Assembly (NCBI GenBank): GCA_964612675.1
Contig: CAZTDD010000054.1
Span: forward strand, 1-40,840
Origin: CAZTDD01 sp964612675
GTDB lineage: Bacteria; Hinthialibacterota; Hinthialibacteria; Hinthialibacterales; JAKPRU01
DNA length: 40,840 bases
Direction of reading: 5' to 3'
In this document: one piece after another, positions 14,954 to 25,600 of the stretch
Position numbering within the stretch: the stretch's first letter is position 1
Layout of the letters: each line of letters begins with the position of its first letter
Notes under the pieces: model-generated
Seen by the model: the letters and a program-made list of their open reading frames with translations, nothing else
The model's database searches: none
Told to the model about the DNA's origin: nothing
Program-made: the position numbers and the translations under genes

Positions 14954-16536
14954 TCCGCTTCGACGATCCCCGCCCCTGAGACCGATACACACACTTCGAT
15001 AAACGGCTCACGGTTCAGAGGCTTGTAGTATTCCCTCTCCAACGTTGTCTTGAGACGTTCCAACGCCTCGGTACGGACGAGCACAACAATACAACCGCCG
15101 AGTCCTGCGCCGGTCAAACCCGCGCCCGCAACTCCGTCGACACGAGCGCAGATATCCACCATCCGATCTACGTCCGGGACGCTACAGCGATAACCGCCCG
15201 GTTGGAATTGAAGAGCCGCCGTGTCCTTTCGAGTTGTCTCTCGTGAACGGATTTCTGAGATCAGATGGTTCAGGTAGTCATCATTGTAAGGGCTCCGATA
15301 TGGCTCCGCATCGCCATTCATCGTACGGGAAACCCGGTCGCCGTCGTGTGAGACAAGCATCAACCTCCCAAGAGTTTCAACATCGCCGGCATCCAACAAC
15401 TCCGCAAAAATCTCCGACCGGCGGCACTCCGCCACCCCGAAGAGGACAATCTCGCGGAGAGGATAGGGCTCGCTGGATTCCCCGAAAGTCTCGAATACTT
15501 TCTCGACCTCGGTCCGGCGAGTCTGCAGCTCCGATCGGAGAGCGTCCGCTGTGATTTCCACCGGAATGGAGAGAAGAATCTCGTATATACCATCTTCATT
15601 GATACCGAGAGTCGCGGGATGTATGTCCCGAAGATGAGCGAGCCGATCTGCGTACTGTGGGAATTTCTCTTTGACCCAGAGAAGGCCAAGCGCATATCCC
15701 GCAATACGTCGATTGAAAACCTCTCGTGCGCCTGCCGATTTTTGCGCTTCCACCCTGGAGTGACAAACGACAACGCTGTATCCCTCCGGAAGAGGAGCGT
15801 ATTGGTGTTCCATGGGAAAGAACCGGAGGTGGACCACCCGCCCCCGGCGTCCGAGAAGCATCGCGCCGTGGTCTCCCGCTCCGCCCCGTGTCCCGACAAG
15901 CCACTCGCCTTCCGCGCAAAGCGGTACGAGGTCTGCTGACGATAACTCCAGCCCGTTCAGATGGTTTGCCGCCATCATTGTACCGACAACAAGCGTTGAA
16001 GAGGATGACAAACCCGCTCCGGGCGGCACGTCTCCGTACACGCACAAGTCGAACCCTCGTAGAGACTGTTCAGGGTACGAATCCTGTAGCTTGAGTACGG
16101 CCGCCTTCAAGTAGTTCCCCCAGTGTCCCTTTTCAAGCTGCAGGGCGCTAATGAATCTCATCCAATCGCCCAACTGTTCGTTTGGCAACTCCTCATCGAT
16201 CGTGAATTCTACGCTCGCGTACTGAGGATCGACGTTGAATGCACAGATTCTCCGATCTTCCCGCGGTGCGGCAAGGAGCAGCGTTTCCCGGGCGAAGGTA
16301 ACGTAGTTGCAGAACCCGCCCCGATGATCCACATGGACCCCCATTAGGTTGACCCGGGCGGGTACACGAACCAAAAGAACCTCTCGATCCCCCCATTGTT
16401 CCAACGCCGATGAAATCAATTCGTTGTAAAGCCGCGACCGATCTTGAAGAAGGTGCTCGCCGCTTCCGTAGTGCCCGGTCAGGACTGAAAGCAGTTCGCC
16501 GGATTGTGCCAGGGTATGGAGGTGAGGGAGTTTCAT
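14950..16536 (-). CDS. GHMP-superfamily sugar kinase, galactokinase-like
   Basis: A 528-residue kinase with all three GHMP motifs: VRVPARVNLMGVHVDHRGG near residue 58, the ATP-binding PPGAGLSSSS near 170, and the C-terminal GAGLTGAGLGG near 490. GGAGDHGAM carries an Asp where galactokinase has its catalytic base. The sugar-binding signature differs from galactokinase: GEHTDY is replaced by GVHVDH, losing the Glu and Tyr. It is also about 130 residues longer than GalK. It likely phosphorylates a sugar or uronic acid at C1, but the substrate is uncertain. A GTG three bases upstream (16539) is an alternative start, better spaced from AAAGGA. It is coupled to panE by a 4-base overlap. Confidence 0.8.
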   Translation of the reverse strand: MKLPHLHTLAQSGELLSVLTGHYGSGEHLLQDRSRLYNELISSALEQWGDREVLLVRVPARVNLMGVHVDHRGGFCNYVTFARETLLLAAPREDRRICAFNVDPQYASVEFTIDEELPNEQLGDWMRFISALQLEKGHWGNYLKAAVLKLQDSYPEQSLRGFDLCVYGDVPPGAGLSSSSTLVVGTMMAANHLNGLELSSADLVPLCAEGEWLVGTRGGAGDHGAMLLGRRGRVVHLRFFPMEHQYAPLPEGYSVVVCHSRVEAQKSAGAREVFNRRIAGYALGLLWVKEKFPQYADRLAHLRDIHPATLGINEDGIYEILLSIPVEITADALRSELQTRRTEVEKVFETFGESSEPYPLREIVLFGVAECRRSEIFAELLDAGDVETLGRLMLVSHDGDRVSRTMNGDAEPYRSPYNDDYLNHLISEIRSRETTRKDTAALQFQPGGYRCSVPDVDRMVDICARVDGVAGAGLTGAGLGGCIVVLVRTEALERLKTTLEREYYKPLNREPFIEVCVSVSGAGIVEAE

Positions 16537-16627
16537 CACAGCTATGAATTCCTTTGATCCGGCATTCTAGTTCAACGTGTCTGAATCCTGCAAACCTGAT
16601 GACACGGCAAAAAGTGAGCACTGTTCC

Positions 16628-16719
16628 CACCCCCAAGCGGAGTTGGGGGTGGCACCCGATACAGATTCATCCACGGGTGGCTCCCGATACAGATTGCTCC
16701 ACGGGTGGCTCCGATTGCT
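16628..16719. repeat. CACCCCCAA palindrome (copy 2) with a 28-bp tandem repeat
   Basis: The palindrome occupies 16628-16651 and is identical to the copy at 6428. Its 3' end is the start of a 28-base tandem repeat (GGGTGGC...CCGATACAGATT...CCAC), with units at 16647, 16675 and a partial one at 16703. Confidence 0.8.
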
Positions 16720-16749
16720 TGTCAATCGGAGTGGCGAAGCCACAAGAGG
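16709..16749. repeat. Hairpin repeat with CAATCGG...GAAG...AGAGG core, copy 1
   Basis: CTCCGATTG (16709-16717) and CAATCGGAG (16723-16731) form a perfect 9-bp hairpin, followed by TGGC-GAA-GCCA. The 27-base stretch 16723-16749 aligns without gaps to 34377-34403 and 35276-35302. It lies between the methyltransferase and kinase genes, both on the minus strand. Confidence 0.55.
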
Positions 16750-16823
16750 CTAGCCTGATACGCTTCGCTTTGACCCTCACAATGCTCTCTTCTACCCTGT
16801 CGGCTTTTTGGCGCTCCCCCAAT

Positions 16824-17573
16824 CTACTTCCTACGTGCGACAAAATGGATGCGCTCCGCCTTCGGTCTTGCGGGAACTTCCGAGGTGTTGTGATAGGTGC
16901 CGAGCACCTCGAAACCAGCCTGTCGCAGCCATTCTTTCAGAACCGGTGTTGGATACACTCGCTGTTCGTGCATCTCGATAACTTTCTCGTAGCGTTCGCC
17001 GGACCGCTCGAATATGGTGACTTTCGAGCTGCAGAGCTTTGTTTCGATGTTGTATTCGTTTTCCCAGATATAAGAGTAATTGTCGAAATTCTCTGCGAAT
17101 GTGTATCCGGCGAAATTATGGAGGAGGTTGTATTCGGTCGTGACGTCCATAATGAACGCACCGCCGGGACGAAGGTGGTCGTGAACCTCTCGAAAGCAGC
17201 TCTGTACGCCTCCCTCATCCAACACATAATTCAGACTGTCGTAAAGGCAAATGACAAGATCGAAGTCACGGTCGATGCCTTCCTGTGTAAACGACTCCAT
17301 CTTCCCCTGGAAAATGGGGAACCGGCGGTCCAGAACGTCCATCTTGCGCCTGGCTTCGTCGATCATGTCCTGGGACGCATCGACACCGACGACGTTGTAG
17401 CCTTTTCGGAGTAGATGAAACGCGTGCCCGCCCGAGCCGCAGGCGAGGTCGAGGATCTTCTTTACGTCGAATTTGTGTTTCCTGCACAGATTCTCGACGT
17501 GCTGCGTCCAAGAGATGTAATCCACATCCCGCATGACACGGTCATAGATTTTCGCAAATGCTTTGTACTTCAT
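16824..17573 (-). CDS. SAM-dependent class I methyltransferase
   Basis: A 249-residue methyltransferase. Motif I is ILDLACGSGGHAFHLL (residues about 40-55), the acidic end of strand 2 is VVGVDASQDMI, and the motif after strand 4 is FDLVICLYDSLNYV, followed by LRPGGAFIMDV. The order matches the Rossmann fold of small-molecule methyltransferases; a long mid-section (residues about 150-200) replaces a substrate lid. It is transcribed towards the kinase gene but is separated from it by about 290 bases of repeats. The methyl acceptor is unknown. Confidence 0.85.
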   Translation of the reverse strand: MKYKAFAKIYDRVMRDVDYISWTQHVENLCRKHKFDVKKILDLACGSGGHAFHLLRKGYNVVGVDASQDMIDEARRKMDVLDRRFPIFQGKMESFTQEGIDRDFDLVICLYDSLNYVLDEGGVQSCFREVHDHLRPGGAFIMDVTTEYNLLHNFAGYTFAENFDNYSYIWENEYNIETKLCSSKVTIFERSGERYEKVIEMHEQRVYPTPVLKEWLRQAGFEVLGTYHNTSEVPARPKAERIHFVARRK

Positions 17574-17828
17574 CGCACCGATTCCTGCAATTCGAAGGAT
17601 GATGATCCCGTTTTCCGCTCAAGCAGGCTAGAGCAGTCTTTTCCGTGAGAGATCGTCGCTTACGATTTTCTCACTTGACGAATGGTGACCGTTGAGCGAT
17701 CTTCATTCGGCTGTTTGGTATTCTCCGGCCTGTTTCCTGGATCTCATCGCAAACCGGTGTCTGTGGAGCGGGCTGCTCTGTTGTCGCATGTCTGTCCATT
17801 GTTCCGCAAAGAGAACGAGCGAACACCG

Positions 17829-20285
17829 ATGAAGTCGTCTGCAGCGAACACACTGAACGATAAGATTGTATGGGGAGCCTTCGGTTTCTTTTCTCTCCTT
17901 GCCGTTGTGCTCCATCTCTCTTTCTCGGTGTCCTTCTTCGATGGGCCGATCGACCGGTACGATTCGGCACTGTGCAGCTGGGTACTCGCTTGGGATTGTT
18001 ACCAGTTCTTCGGCGGAGATGGACGTTTGTTCGATGCGAACATACTTCATCCTCAGAAGAACACGCTGGCTTACAGCGAACACTTTCTGGGTCAGGCTCT
18101 TTGGGTTTGGCCTTTCCGCCTGTTGGGCTTCACCCCCGGCGGTTTGCACAACGCGGCGTTGCTCCTCGCCTTTGCATTGAACGGTTTTATTCCCTTCCTG
18201 GTTGTTCGGCGGTTGTTTCGAAGTACGGCGGCGGGATTTGTCGCAGGGTGTATTTATGCCTACGCTCCCTATCGTTACGGTCATTTGGCCCATTTGCACG
18301 TTGAGTTCGTTTTTTGGATACCGGCGCTTTTCTATTTCCTGATTCGATACGCCCAAATTGGCGGGGCCATACGAGCTGCCGCCATTGCTGTCTGTTTTTG
18401 GCAACAGGCGTGGGCGAGCAATTATACTCTTGTGTTTCTCTTTTATCCCACAGCGATTGTTTTCGGCTGGTATTTTGTTCGTTTTTGCCGTGAGCACAAA
18501 CGGATTCTCTGGTCCCATCTCGCCGCCTGGATCATTGTCGCCGGTTTTCTGATGTATACTACGCTCCCTTATCTTGCTGTACGGGAAAGCACGGGATTCC
18601 ATCGTAATGTCGAAGAAGCGAGTATCTATTCAGCCAACTTTCAGTCGTATCTGTCCGCACCTCCCAATAATTACATCTATGGGGGAGTGACGTGGACAAA
18701 TCGGCTTGGCGCCGCAGAAGGCTTTCTTTTCCCGGGCCTGGTTACCTTAGGATTGTTCGTGTTGGCCGGCTGGCTTCTTTGGCGGCGTGGTCGGCGACCC
18801 ATGCCGCCCGTCGGAGAGATTGCTCTTTCCTCACAAGCCGTTCGGTTTCTCTGGATTGCTACTGTCGTCACTATTCTCTTCGCGATGGGACCCCTGATTC
18901 ATTGGGGAACCGACCCGTTGTTTAAAGGACCGATGTATTTTTTTCATAAGCATGCGATTGGATTCGAAGGTCTACGCAGCTACGCCCGTTGGCACATCGT
19001 CACATTGGCGGTCCTGATCTTTCCGGCCTCGTATGCGTTCCTTTGGTTGAAGCGAGTTATAGACAGGAGATGTTCGGGACACGCTGCTGGAATCATTGCG
19101 ACCATCGCAACATGTTTCCTGATTGTCGCCGAGGGATACGGTATGGCGGACTACGTCCCTCAAGAGGAACGACTCGCGTCGCAGGCGCCCCCCGTGTATC
19201 ACTGGCTTTCCGACCAGTCGGGCAGGTTTGCGATTATCGAATATCCCTATCGTCTGAGACCGCAAGTAGAGCGACGGTATATGTATTTTTCGTGCTATCA
19301 CTGGAAACCTCTCGTCAACGGTGACAGTGGATGGCTCCCAGGCGCTGTGAGAGAAACCATCCATATTGTTCGAAACCCCACGACTCGCGAGGCGGCAAAC
19401 TGGTTTCGAGAACACAACGTCCGCTATTTGATCTTCCATTGGAGCGAATATGACGAGCGGACGATGAATGCGTTCGAGCGAAAATTCCTTGCGGACTCGC
19501 CGGATTATGCGATGGAGTGTCGATTTGGCTCAGACGCGGTCTACCGGGTCCTCGATGCTCCGAAGGGCGGAATGGCGGTCGCCGAAGAAAGTTTGAAACC
19601 GATTGCTTTGGGGCAGCGAATCCAAGGGGAGATACGGTATCCGGGCCAGGTCGATCGATTTGTTTTCAAAAACAGCACGGAGAGAGATATTTGGTTTTTG
19701 TTGGACGATGTGGTTCCCGGTACGAATGAAGGCGGTACGTTCGATCCTTTTCTCCAACTGGAGAACGAAGCCGGGGAGGAATTGGTGTCGGACGACAACA
19801 GCGGACGCGACGATGATGCTTTCATCGTCACCAATCTATCCTCGGGGATCATTCTCGTGAGCGGCGGTCCAAAGCTAACGTACGGGAAGTACCGGTTGAG
19901 CTGTCTTTCCCAGGCACCGGATCCTCCCGATCTGCGCGAGGGCAAACGTATGCCGAATGGAGCCCTGCGAACCACGATCCGGCTGAGAGGAGGCGACACG
20001 TTCGATCCGGGAGTTTTTGAGACTTTTGTATTCACTCTTGCGAGAGGGGAGAGAGCGATTGTTCGATTTCTCGACTTCGGCGGGGCCCTGGACCCTGCTT
20101 TTCGCATTTGGGGCCCTCGGTTCGAATCGGCGATTACGGTTCGTACGTCGCCGCCGGAGTTTTTGGAAGAACCTGACAACGATGACGCGGGGACTATGGT
20201 TATTAATCCGGGAACGTATTTTGTTGAAGCCTTTGGTGAACACGGCACTGGAGGGCCGGGTGCGTTGGAGATTGTGATCCGTTAG
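17829..20285 (+). CDS. GT-C-like multi-spanning membrane protein fused to PPC-like domains
   Basis: An 818-residue protein. Residues about 12-480 hold about 10-11 membrane helices. The first periplasmic loop has acidic residues (FFDGPIDRYDSALCSW) and then NILHPQKNTLAYSEHFLG, as in lipid-linked-sugar-dependent GT-C glycosyltransferases. Residues about 480-580 form a soluble part. Residues about 587-818 form two beta-rich segments that resemble pre-peptidase C-terminal (PPC) domains (IQGEIRYPGQVDRFVF, DPFLQLENEAGEELVSDDNSG, then a second round ending in GTYFVEAFG). The ATG at 17829 begins just before the first helix; an upstream frame to 17682 is open but lacks a good start. A transferase fused to PPC-like domains is unusual. 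Substrate unknown. Confidence 0.7.
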   Translation: MKSSAANTLNDKIVWGAFGFFSLLAVVLHLSFSVSFFDGPIDRYDSALCSWVLAWDCYQFFGGDGRLFDANILHPQKNTLAYSEHFLGQALWVWPFRLLGFTPGGLHNAALLLAFALNGFIPFLVVRRLFRSTAAGFVAGCIYAYAPYRYGHLAHLHVEFVFWIPALFYFLIRYAQIGGAIRAAAIAVCFWQQAWASNYTLVFLFYPTAIVFGWYFVRFCREHKRILWSHLAAWIIVAGFLMYTTLPYLAVRESTGFHRNVEEASIYSANFQSYLSAPPNNYIYGGVTWTNRLGAAEGFLFPGLVTLGLFVLAGWLLWRRGRRPMPPVGEIALSSQAVRFLWIATVVTILFAMGPLIHWGTDPLFKGPMYFFHKHAIGFEGLRSYARWHIVTLAVLIFPASYAFLWLKRVIDRRCSGHAAGIIATIATCFLIVAEGYGMADYVPQEERLASQAPPVYHWLSDQSGRFAIIEYPYRLRPQVERRYMYFSCYHWKPLVNGDSGWLPGAVRETIHIVRNPTTREAANWFREHNVRYLIFHWSEYDERTMNAFERKFLADSPDYAMECRFGSDAVYRVLDAPKGGMAVAEESLKPIALGQRIQGEIRYPGQVDRFVFKNSTERDIWFLLDDVVPGTNEGGTFDPFLQLENEAGEELVSDDNSGRDDDAFIVTNLSSGIILVSGGPKLTYGKYRLSCLSQAPDPPDLREGKRMPNGALRTTIRLRGGDTFDPGVFETFVFTLARGERAIVRFLDFGGALDPAFRIWGPRFESAITVRTSPPEFLEEPDNDDAGTMVINPGTYFVEAFGEHGTGGPGALEIVIR

Positions 20286-20320
20286 CGTTCATGTTTTGAG
20301 AACCGTTTTTCTTTTTCGAT

Positions 20321-22381
20321 TCACGATTGGATGGCGGAGGATCTAGTCTCATTCTTACGGATCTTCCGAGCCCGAATTTCCATTCGGTGGGCTTTGTCGG
20401 CACGGCTCAGTCGGCGCAGAATGCGTGCATACGTCTCCAGTGGTTTGATCAGAGTGGGGTGATCCGGACCGATCGACTCTTCCCACGTTTCGATAGCCTC
20501 TCGACAGAGCTTCTCGGCATCGCTGTTCCTTTGCTGCATGTAGTGAAGTATCGAAAGATCGTAAAGCGTTTCCGCCACTTTGGAATGCCGTTGGCCATAA
20601 TAGGCTTTGGTTATTTCCAACGCTCTCAGATAGAGAGGTTCCGCCTCGTCGTATCGGTCCCGATGCTTATAAAGTGCGGCCAGGTTACTCAGACTCGTGG
20701 CCACATTGGGATGATCCGGGCCGAGGATCGTCTCCGTCGCTTCCAACGACTGTTTATACAATCGTTCGGCCTCGGAATAGCGTTGCTGTTCGTGATGAAC
20801 TTGAGCGAGGTTATTCAATGCTGTCGCGACATCGGGATGATTATCCCCGTGTACTTTTTTCCAGATTGAAAGCGCCCGCTTGTACATTTCCTGCGCGCGG
20901 TCGAACTGTCGCTGCTGATGATAGAGGCCGGCAAAATTGTTCAATGTCGCCGCAACGTTGGGGTGGTCCGTTCCGAAGACTTTTTCGGTCAATGCGACGG
21001 CACGCTTGTAAAGCGTCTCCGCTTCAAAGTACCTGGCCTGGTCATAATACAGATCGGCCAGATTGGTAATCCCCGAGGCTACCTCGGGAGAATCCGGACC
21101 AAGTGTTTTGAAGGCGATTGACAACGAGCGCCGGAGATGGAGTTCGGCTTCCTGATAATTTCCCGCCTCATTGCAGAGTACCGCGAGTTTGTTGAGACAA
21201 CGGCCTGTGTCCGGGTGATTTGGACCGTATGCCTTCTCAAGAATATCGAGAGCTCGTTTGAAGATCGTTTCGGCTTCGCTGAATCGCCTCTGTTGTTGAT
21301 ACGATGTCGCCCATTCCTCAAGAATCCGGCCCGAATCTTTGTGCCCGTCGCCGTATGCCTCTTCAGCGGTTTCCAATGCGCGCCGGTAATACGATTCCGC
21401 TTCCTCGTGTTTTCCCTGCTCTCGACAAGCGGTGCCCAGATCTCTCAACGGGGCAATGAGCTCGCTTTTGGGTTGTCCCTTGATCTCTTCTTTGAGTTCG
21501 AGAGCTTTGCGGAAGGTTGATTCGGCCTCGACGTAATCCTCGGCTAAGAGCGCGTTATGCCCACTCTGACAATAATAGCCCGCCCTCTCCGGATCCGAGT
21601 GGTCCGCCGTCATCTCAGCGGCTTCACGATAGTATTGCGCCGCCCCGGTGTGATCCATTCGCATCGAGCGAAGCGCGCCCAGTTCGCTCTTTGCGGCCGC
21701 TGCAGCAAAAAGGTGTTCTGTCTTCGATCCGTTCTCTTGGAACGCCGCCATCTCCTCCTGAACGGATTGTTTCAGGATCTCCTCCGCCAAATCGAAGTCC
21801 CCGAAATCCAGGGCTTCGAGAGCTCGGCCTTTCGAAGAAGAACTCGACTGCTCTCCCTGCAAACCTTGGCGTAACTTCCGGATGAGGTCTTTGTAGGACC
21901 GTGCGGCTCTGCGAAGAGTTCCGTTCAGATCGTCAATCTTGCGTTCGTCGAGAATTTTAAACAGGCCTTTCAATGCGCCTACCGCCATACCGATGCTCTC
22001 AGCGATTCGGTCGCAATCCATATCGCTGAGGCCGCGGAAGTCTGTCAAATAGAGACCTTTTCCCGAAACCGTTACTAGAGGGACGTTGTTGTCGGAATCG
22101 TCTTCGCTTTCGCTTTCCGGGATGAATTCTTCCTGTTTTTGCGGCTCGGAAACGTGCGTAGTGCGGACAGGGGCGTCGCTCTGCGTGTACGAGACAAGGA
22201 CCGAAAGAACGATTGTTGCAATCCCCGTGACTCCCAGGAACCACGCCCACAATGCGGGATTTACTTGCCGGATCGACCCGGAGGGAATTGAAGCAATGAG
22301 GAAGGCAAGTCCTACGCCCGCTGAGATACTGCTCAGCGTCCAAACCCACCCTCGTAAACTGGATTTGATATAACCAGCCAC
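20321..22381 (-). CDS. TPR membrane protein, kinesin-light-chain type
   Basis: About 686 residues. Two N-terminal membrane helices (WVWTLSSISAGVGLAFLIAS and WAWFLGVTGIATIVLSVLV) are followed by an acidic linker (ESESEDDSD) and a helical domain (residues about 110-200). Residues about 250-665 hold about ten TPR units of the 42-residue kinesin-light-chain type, seen in the repeating GPDHPNVATSLSNLA...Y..AE.LY.RALE pattern. Such arrays bind proteins. The start is uncertain: the open frame reaches a TTG at 22477, but no ribosome site supports it, and the GTG at 22381 gives a natural basic end before the first helix. No enzymatic domain is seen. Convergent with the GT-C-like gene. Confidence 0.8.
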   Translation of the reverse strand: MAGYIKSSLRGWVWTLSSISAGVGLAFLIASIPSGSIRQVNPALWAWFLGVTGIATIVLSVLVSYTQSDAPVRTTHVSEPQKQEEFIPESESEDDSDNNVPLVTVSGKGLYLTDFRGLSDMDCDRIAESIGMAVGALKGLFKILDERKIDDLNGTLRRAARSYKDLIRKLRQGLQGEQSSSSSKGRALEALDFGDFDLAEEILKQSVQEEMAAFQENGSKTEHLFAAAAAKSELGALRSMRMDHTGAAQYYREAAEMTADHSDPERAGYYCQSGHNALLAEDYVEAESTFRKALELKEEIKGQPKSELIAPLRDLGTACREQGKHEEAESYYRRALETAEEAYGDGHKDSGRILEEWATSYQQQRRFSEAETIFKRALDILEKAYGPNHPDTGRCLNKLAVLCNEAGNYQEAELHLRRSLSIAFKTLGPDSPEVASGITNLADLYYDQARYFEAETLYKRAVALTEKVFGTDHPNVAATLNNFAGLYHQQRQFDRAQEMYKRALSIWKKVHGDNHPDVATALNNLAQVHHEQQRYSEAERLYKQSLEATETILGPDHPNVATSLSNLAALYKHRDRYDEAEPLYLRALEITKAYYGQRHSKVAETLYDLSILHYMQQRNSDAEKLCREAIETWEESIGPDHPTLIKPLETYARILRRLSRADKAHRMEIRARKIRKNETRSSAIQS

Positions 22382-22684
22382 AATGATCGCTCGTAATCTC
22401 GTTTTGCGGTGCGGATACGTTCCGATGGAATTACAACGGCAGGATCCCTCCGTGGATCGCAAATCAGAAAACAACAAAACTCAACTACTTAAAGGATGCA
22501 TATTTTAGAGAGGAAAAGCAAGCTGTAGGCGGAGCTTCCTGTACGGCATATTCCTCCGTATGTTTGCTCCACGGTCCGCCGTAGGACGATGACGTTCTTG
22601 CCCGACGACCTGTGAACTTCCTTGACCGCCTGTAAATTGGCTACACTTAGCGTTCATAGACTGACTATGCGGGAAGGCTCTCTT

Positions 22685-25600
22685 ATGCGCGAAAGAACTC
22701 TATTTGCATTCTGTACGACGGTTTTTGTTCTTTTTTCATTCACTTGCGACGGTTTCGCTCAACTCGTTCGCCTGAGTCTACCGGAGATTCAAGTAGTCCC
22801 CGAAGGATCTACCGGACCGTGGATTGGTGTTGGCGAACAGTGGGTTGGCTATTACGACGTGATTGTGGGCGAAAGCAAATATGTCGGCGACAACGAGGAA
22901 CTGGTCTCCCCCACACTCACAGACCGCAAGAAGTTCTACGAGCGGCTCGTTATGGACAGCGCACCGGTTGCCGCTTTACCGAATCACGTTGTCAAGATCG
23001 ATTTTTCATGGGGAAGCCTGGAGGGGACCGGCATGGGCGAGTTTACCTATGATCGGACGGATTTCGCCGCCGAGTTCGCGCTGCGGCGGCTCGGTTCGCA
23101 AATCATCGGTGTGCTCGGCGTGGGACCGACCGACTGGGTCCAGCCTTTTCTTTATGACGCGGAATCGGGGATGACACTGGAGCAGTACAAACTTATGGAG
23201 GTTGTCTCCAACGACGGAATTGTGCGGAGCGGCGAAGACCGCCTCGACGCCTGGGAACGATACGTGGCGGCGGCTGTCGCCCGGTATGCCGATTTTGTAG
23301 AGATTTGGCTGATCCTGAATGAACCCGTGACGTTTCTGTTTTCCGAGAAGGCCTTCATGGCATCCGGTATGTCAGAGGACAGGGCCCAAGTCAACGCAGA
23401 ACGCTTCGGCGAGCTATTCGATGGTCTGACATATGAATTGATCAAACGGGCCTCGCGGGTTATCCGTGAGCTTGACCCTGCAGCCAAGATCTCCGCTCTC
23501 GGATCGCTTGATGTACTGAACGACGAGAGCGATGTAGAAGTGATTCAGTCTGTTCGTCTGTTGGATCGTCTGCTTCAACGGGGAATTGCAGACGAGGTGG
23601 ACATGATCTCCCTGCACCTATTTCCGCGACAGCTGCCCGGCCTTACCCGCGAGGATTCCGTGGACGACGATGCGTCCTCGGACGACATCGAAGACGCTAC
23701 GCAGACTCAGACCCCGGAAGGCGAGTCGATCTCACTGGATCGTTATACAGATCCCAACAGGGCGATAGAGATTCTCGGCGGAACCGATCTGAAACTAATG
23801 GTGGACGAGTGGGGACGCGTCACCACAAATGAACGAGAAGAGCAGGCGTTCCCGCACTTTGTCACCCGGCTGCTCGCTCAGAATCTGGCAGGCGGCGTTT
23901 CACCGCTCCTTGCCTTTGAAGCGTATGATTATCTCCTGTTTTCAACCGACATTCGTCAGGAAGTCGAAGATTTTTGTTTTCTCGACAGCCGATATCCAAA
24001 CCCACCCGCGGAGAAACCCGGATTTGGCGCGCTCCAGGAGTTCATTCGACTCTGCGCCGGAGCCGTCCCGGAGACCGAGGTCAATGCGACCGCGCCGAAC
24101 GCGAGCGGGCCTGAATATCCGAACGCGTATCTCGCATACGGCTTTTCGTATCGATCCTTCACCAATGGATTGGATCGTATTGTTGCGTTATGGTCCAATT
24201 CCAAGTCGGCGATCGATCCCCTGATTTTGAGTCCTTCGGATGTCCAGTCGAGAGTCGTGGTGTTTCGGGAGAGCGGAGACGCTGAGATTCACGAAAGCAC
24301 CAGCGCGTTGAGCTTGTTCTCGTTCTCGCTTCAAGGGATTGAGCCACTCGAACCGTTCGAATCCGCTCTGGTCTACCTTTCACCCGCCCCCGAGGCGGCT
24401 ATTGACCTGGTCTTACCGGCGACGGAGCTCGTGGTGGGAACGACAATCGCTGCTCACGCGCAGGGCCCCAACGGCGAACAGCTCGCCCCGAGTTGGCGAG
24501 TGATCCAGGGGGATGGATTGGGTGTCATATCACCCGAGGGGGTTTTCCGTGGAATCCGTGAGGGGACGGCAACCGTAGTGGCGGACGTCGGAATTCACCA
24601 GGCGAGTGAGACGATTCGCATCGTCGATCTCACACAGAATCTACTGGTGAACGGTGGATTGGAACGGACCTGGATGGGAGACGGTGGATCGGTTTTCAAC
24701 GGGTGGAGGGTCTATGAACCGGCTCAAAAAGCCTCGATTGAAGGGGCATGGCTCGGAATTGTCTCGGATGACGAGCGTTTTATGGGGAATGCGTATGCGA
24801 ATATCGATTATCCACCCCGAGTCGGAGTCGGAATGGACGCCGGCCTTGCCGGCGATTATTGGCCCGGGGCCATCACGCAAATCCTTGTGTCCGGATTTTC
24901 CGGGATCGGCCCCAGTCCGTGGGATGAACCGCTGCTGTTTTTCTGTTGGACGAGAAGACCAAAGGGGAGCATGTCGGATCGGTACGTCTATCTTCATCTC
25001 TCTCTATTCGACCGCTACCGGAATCCACAAGGGAATAAAGGCAATCCTGTGAAAGATCGGCACAAGCTTGCGGAAGTGCGCGTGGGAGGCCGACTCGCAC
25101 CCGGCGACGAATGGACGCTGATTTCATCTCTGGATAAGGTTGGTGCGCCCTATGTCGCCGAAGACAGCCGCAAATCGGATTTTGTGGGTTCGGACGGTCT
25201 GATTTATTTCCCATCGGATGTGGAACAAATTGAGATGATCTTCGAGGTCGACAACCGGTTCGAATCGGTTCCCACCGTGGCACAGATTGATAGTGTGTAT
25301 TTAGGGCCGTATAAGCCGCTTGTGCTTATTCATAGCGAAGACTATGGCACGGATGTGGATCTGGCATGGTTTTTCGATACACACGCTTACCTTCTATCCG
25401 GAGCCAATGTCGATCTTTATTTGGATATTGATTTGGAGCCTGGGAATGGCAATGAGTGGCTTATCAACAGCACCGAGTTGTTGCCCGTTGTGTGTGAAGA
25501 AGCCGTTCAGGTGCAGTTGGAGGATATTCCGCGGCGGATGAAAACGCATCGTCCTCTGTTCGCCTATGCCAGAGCGGAACGATACGGGGCGGAAATTGCT

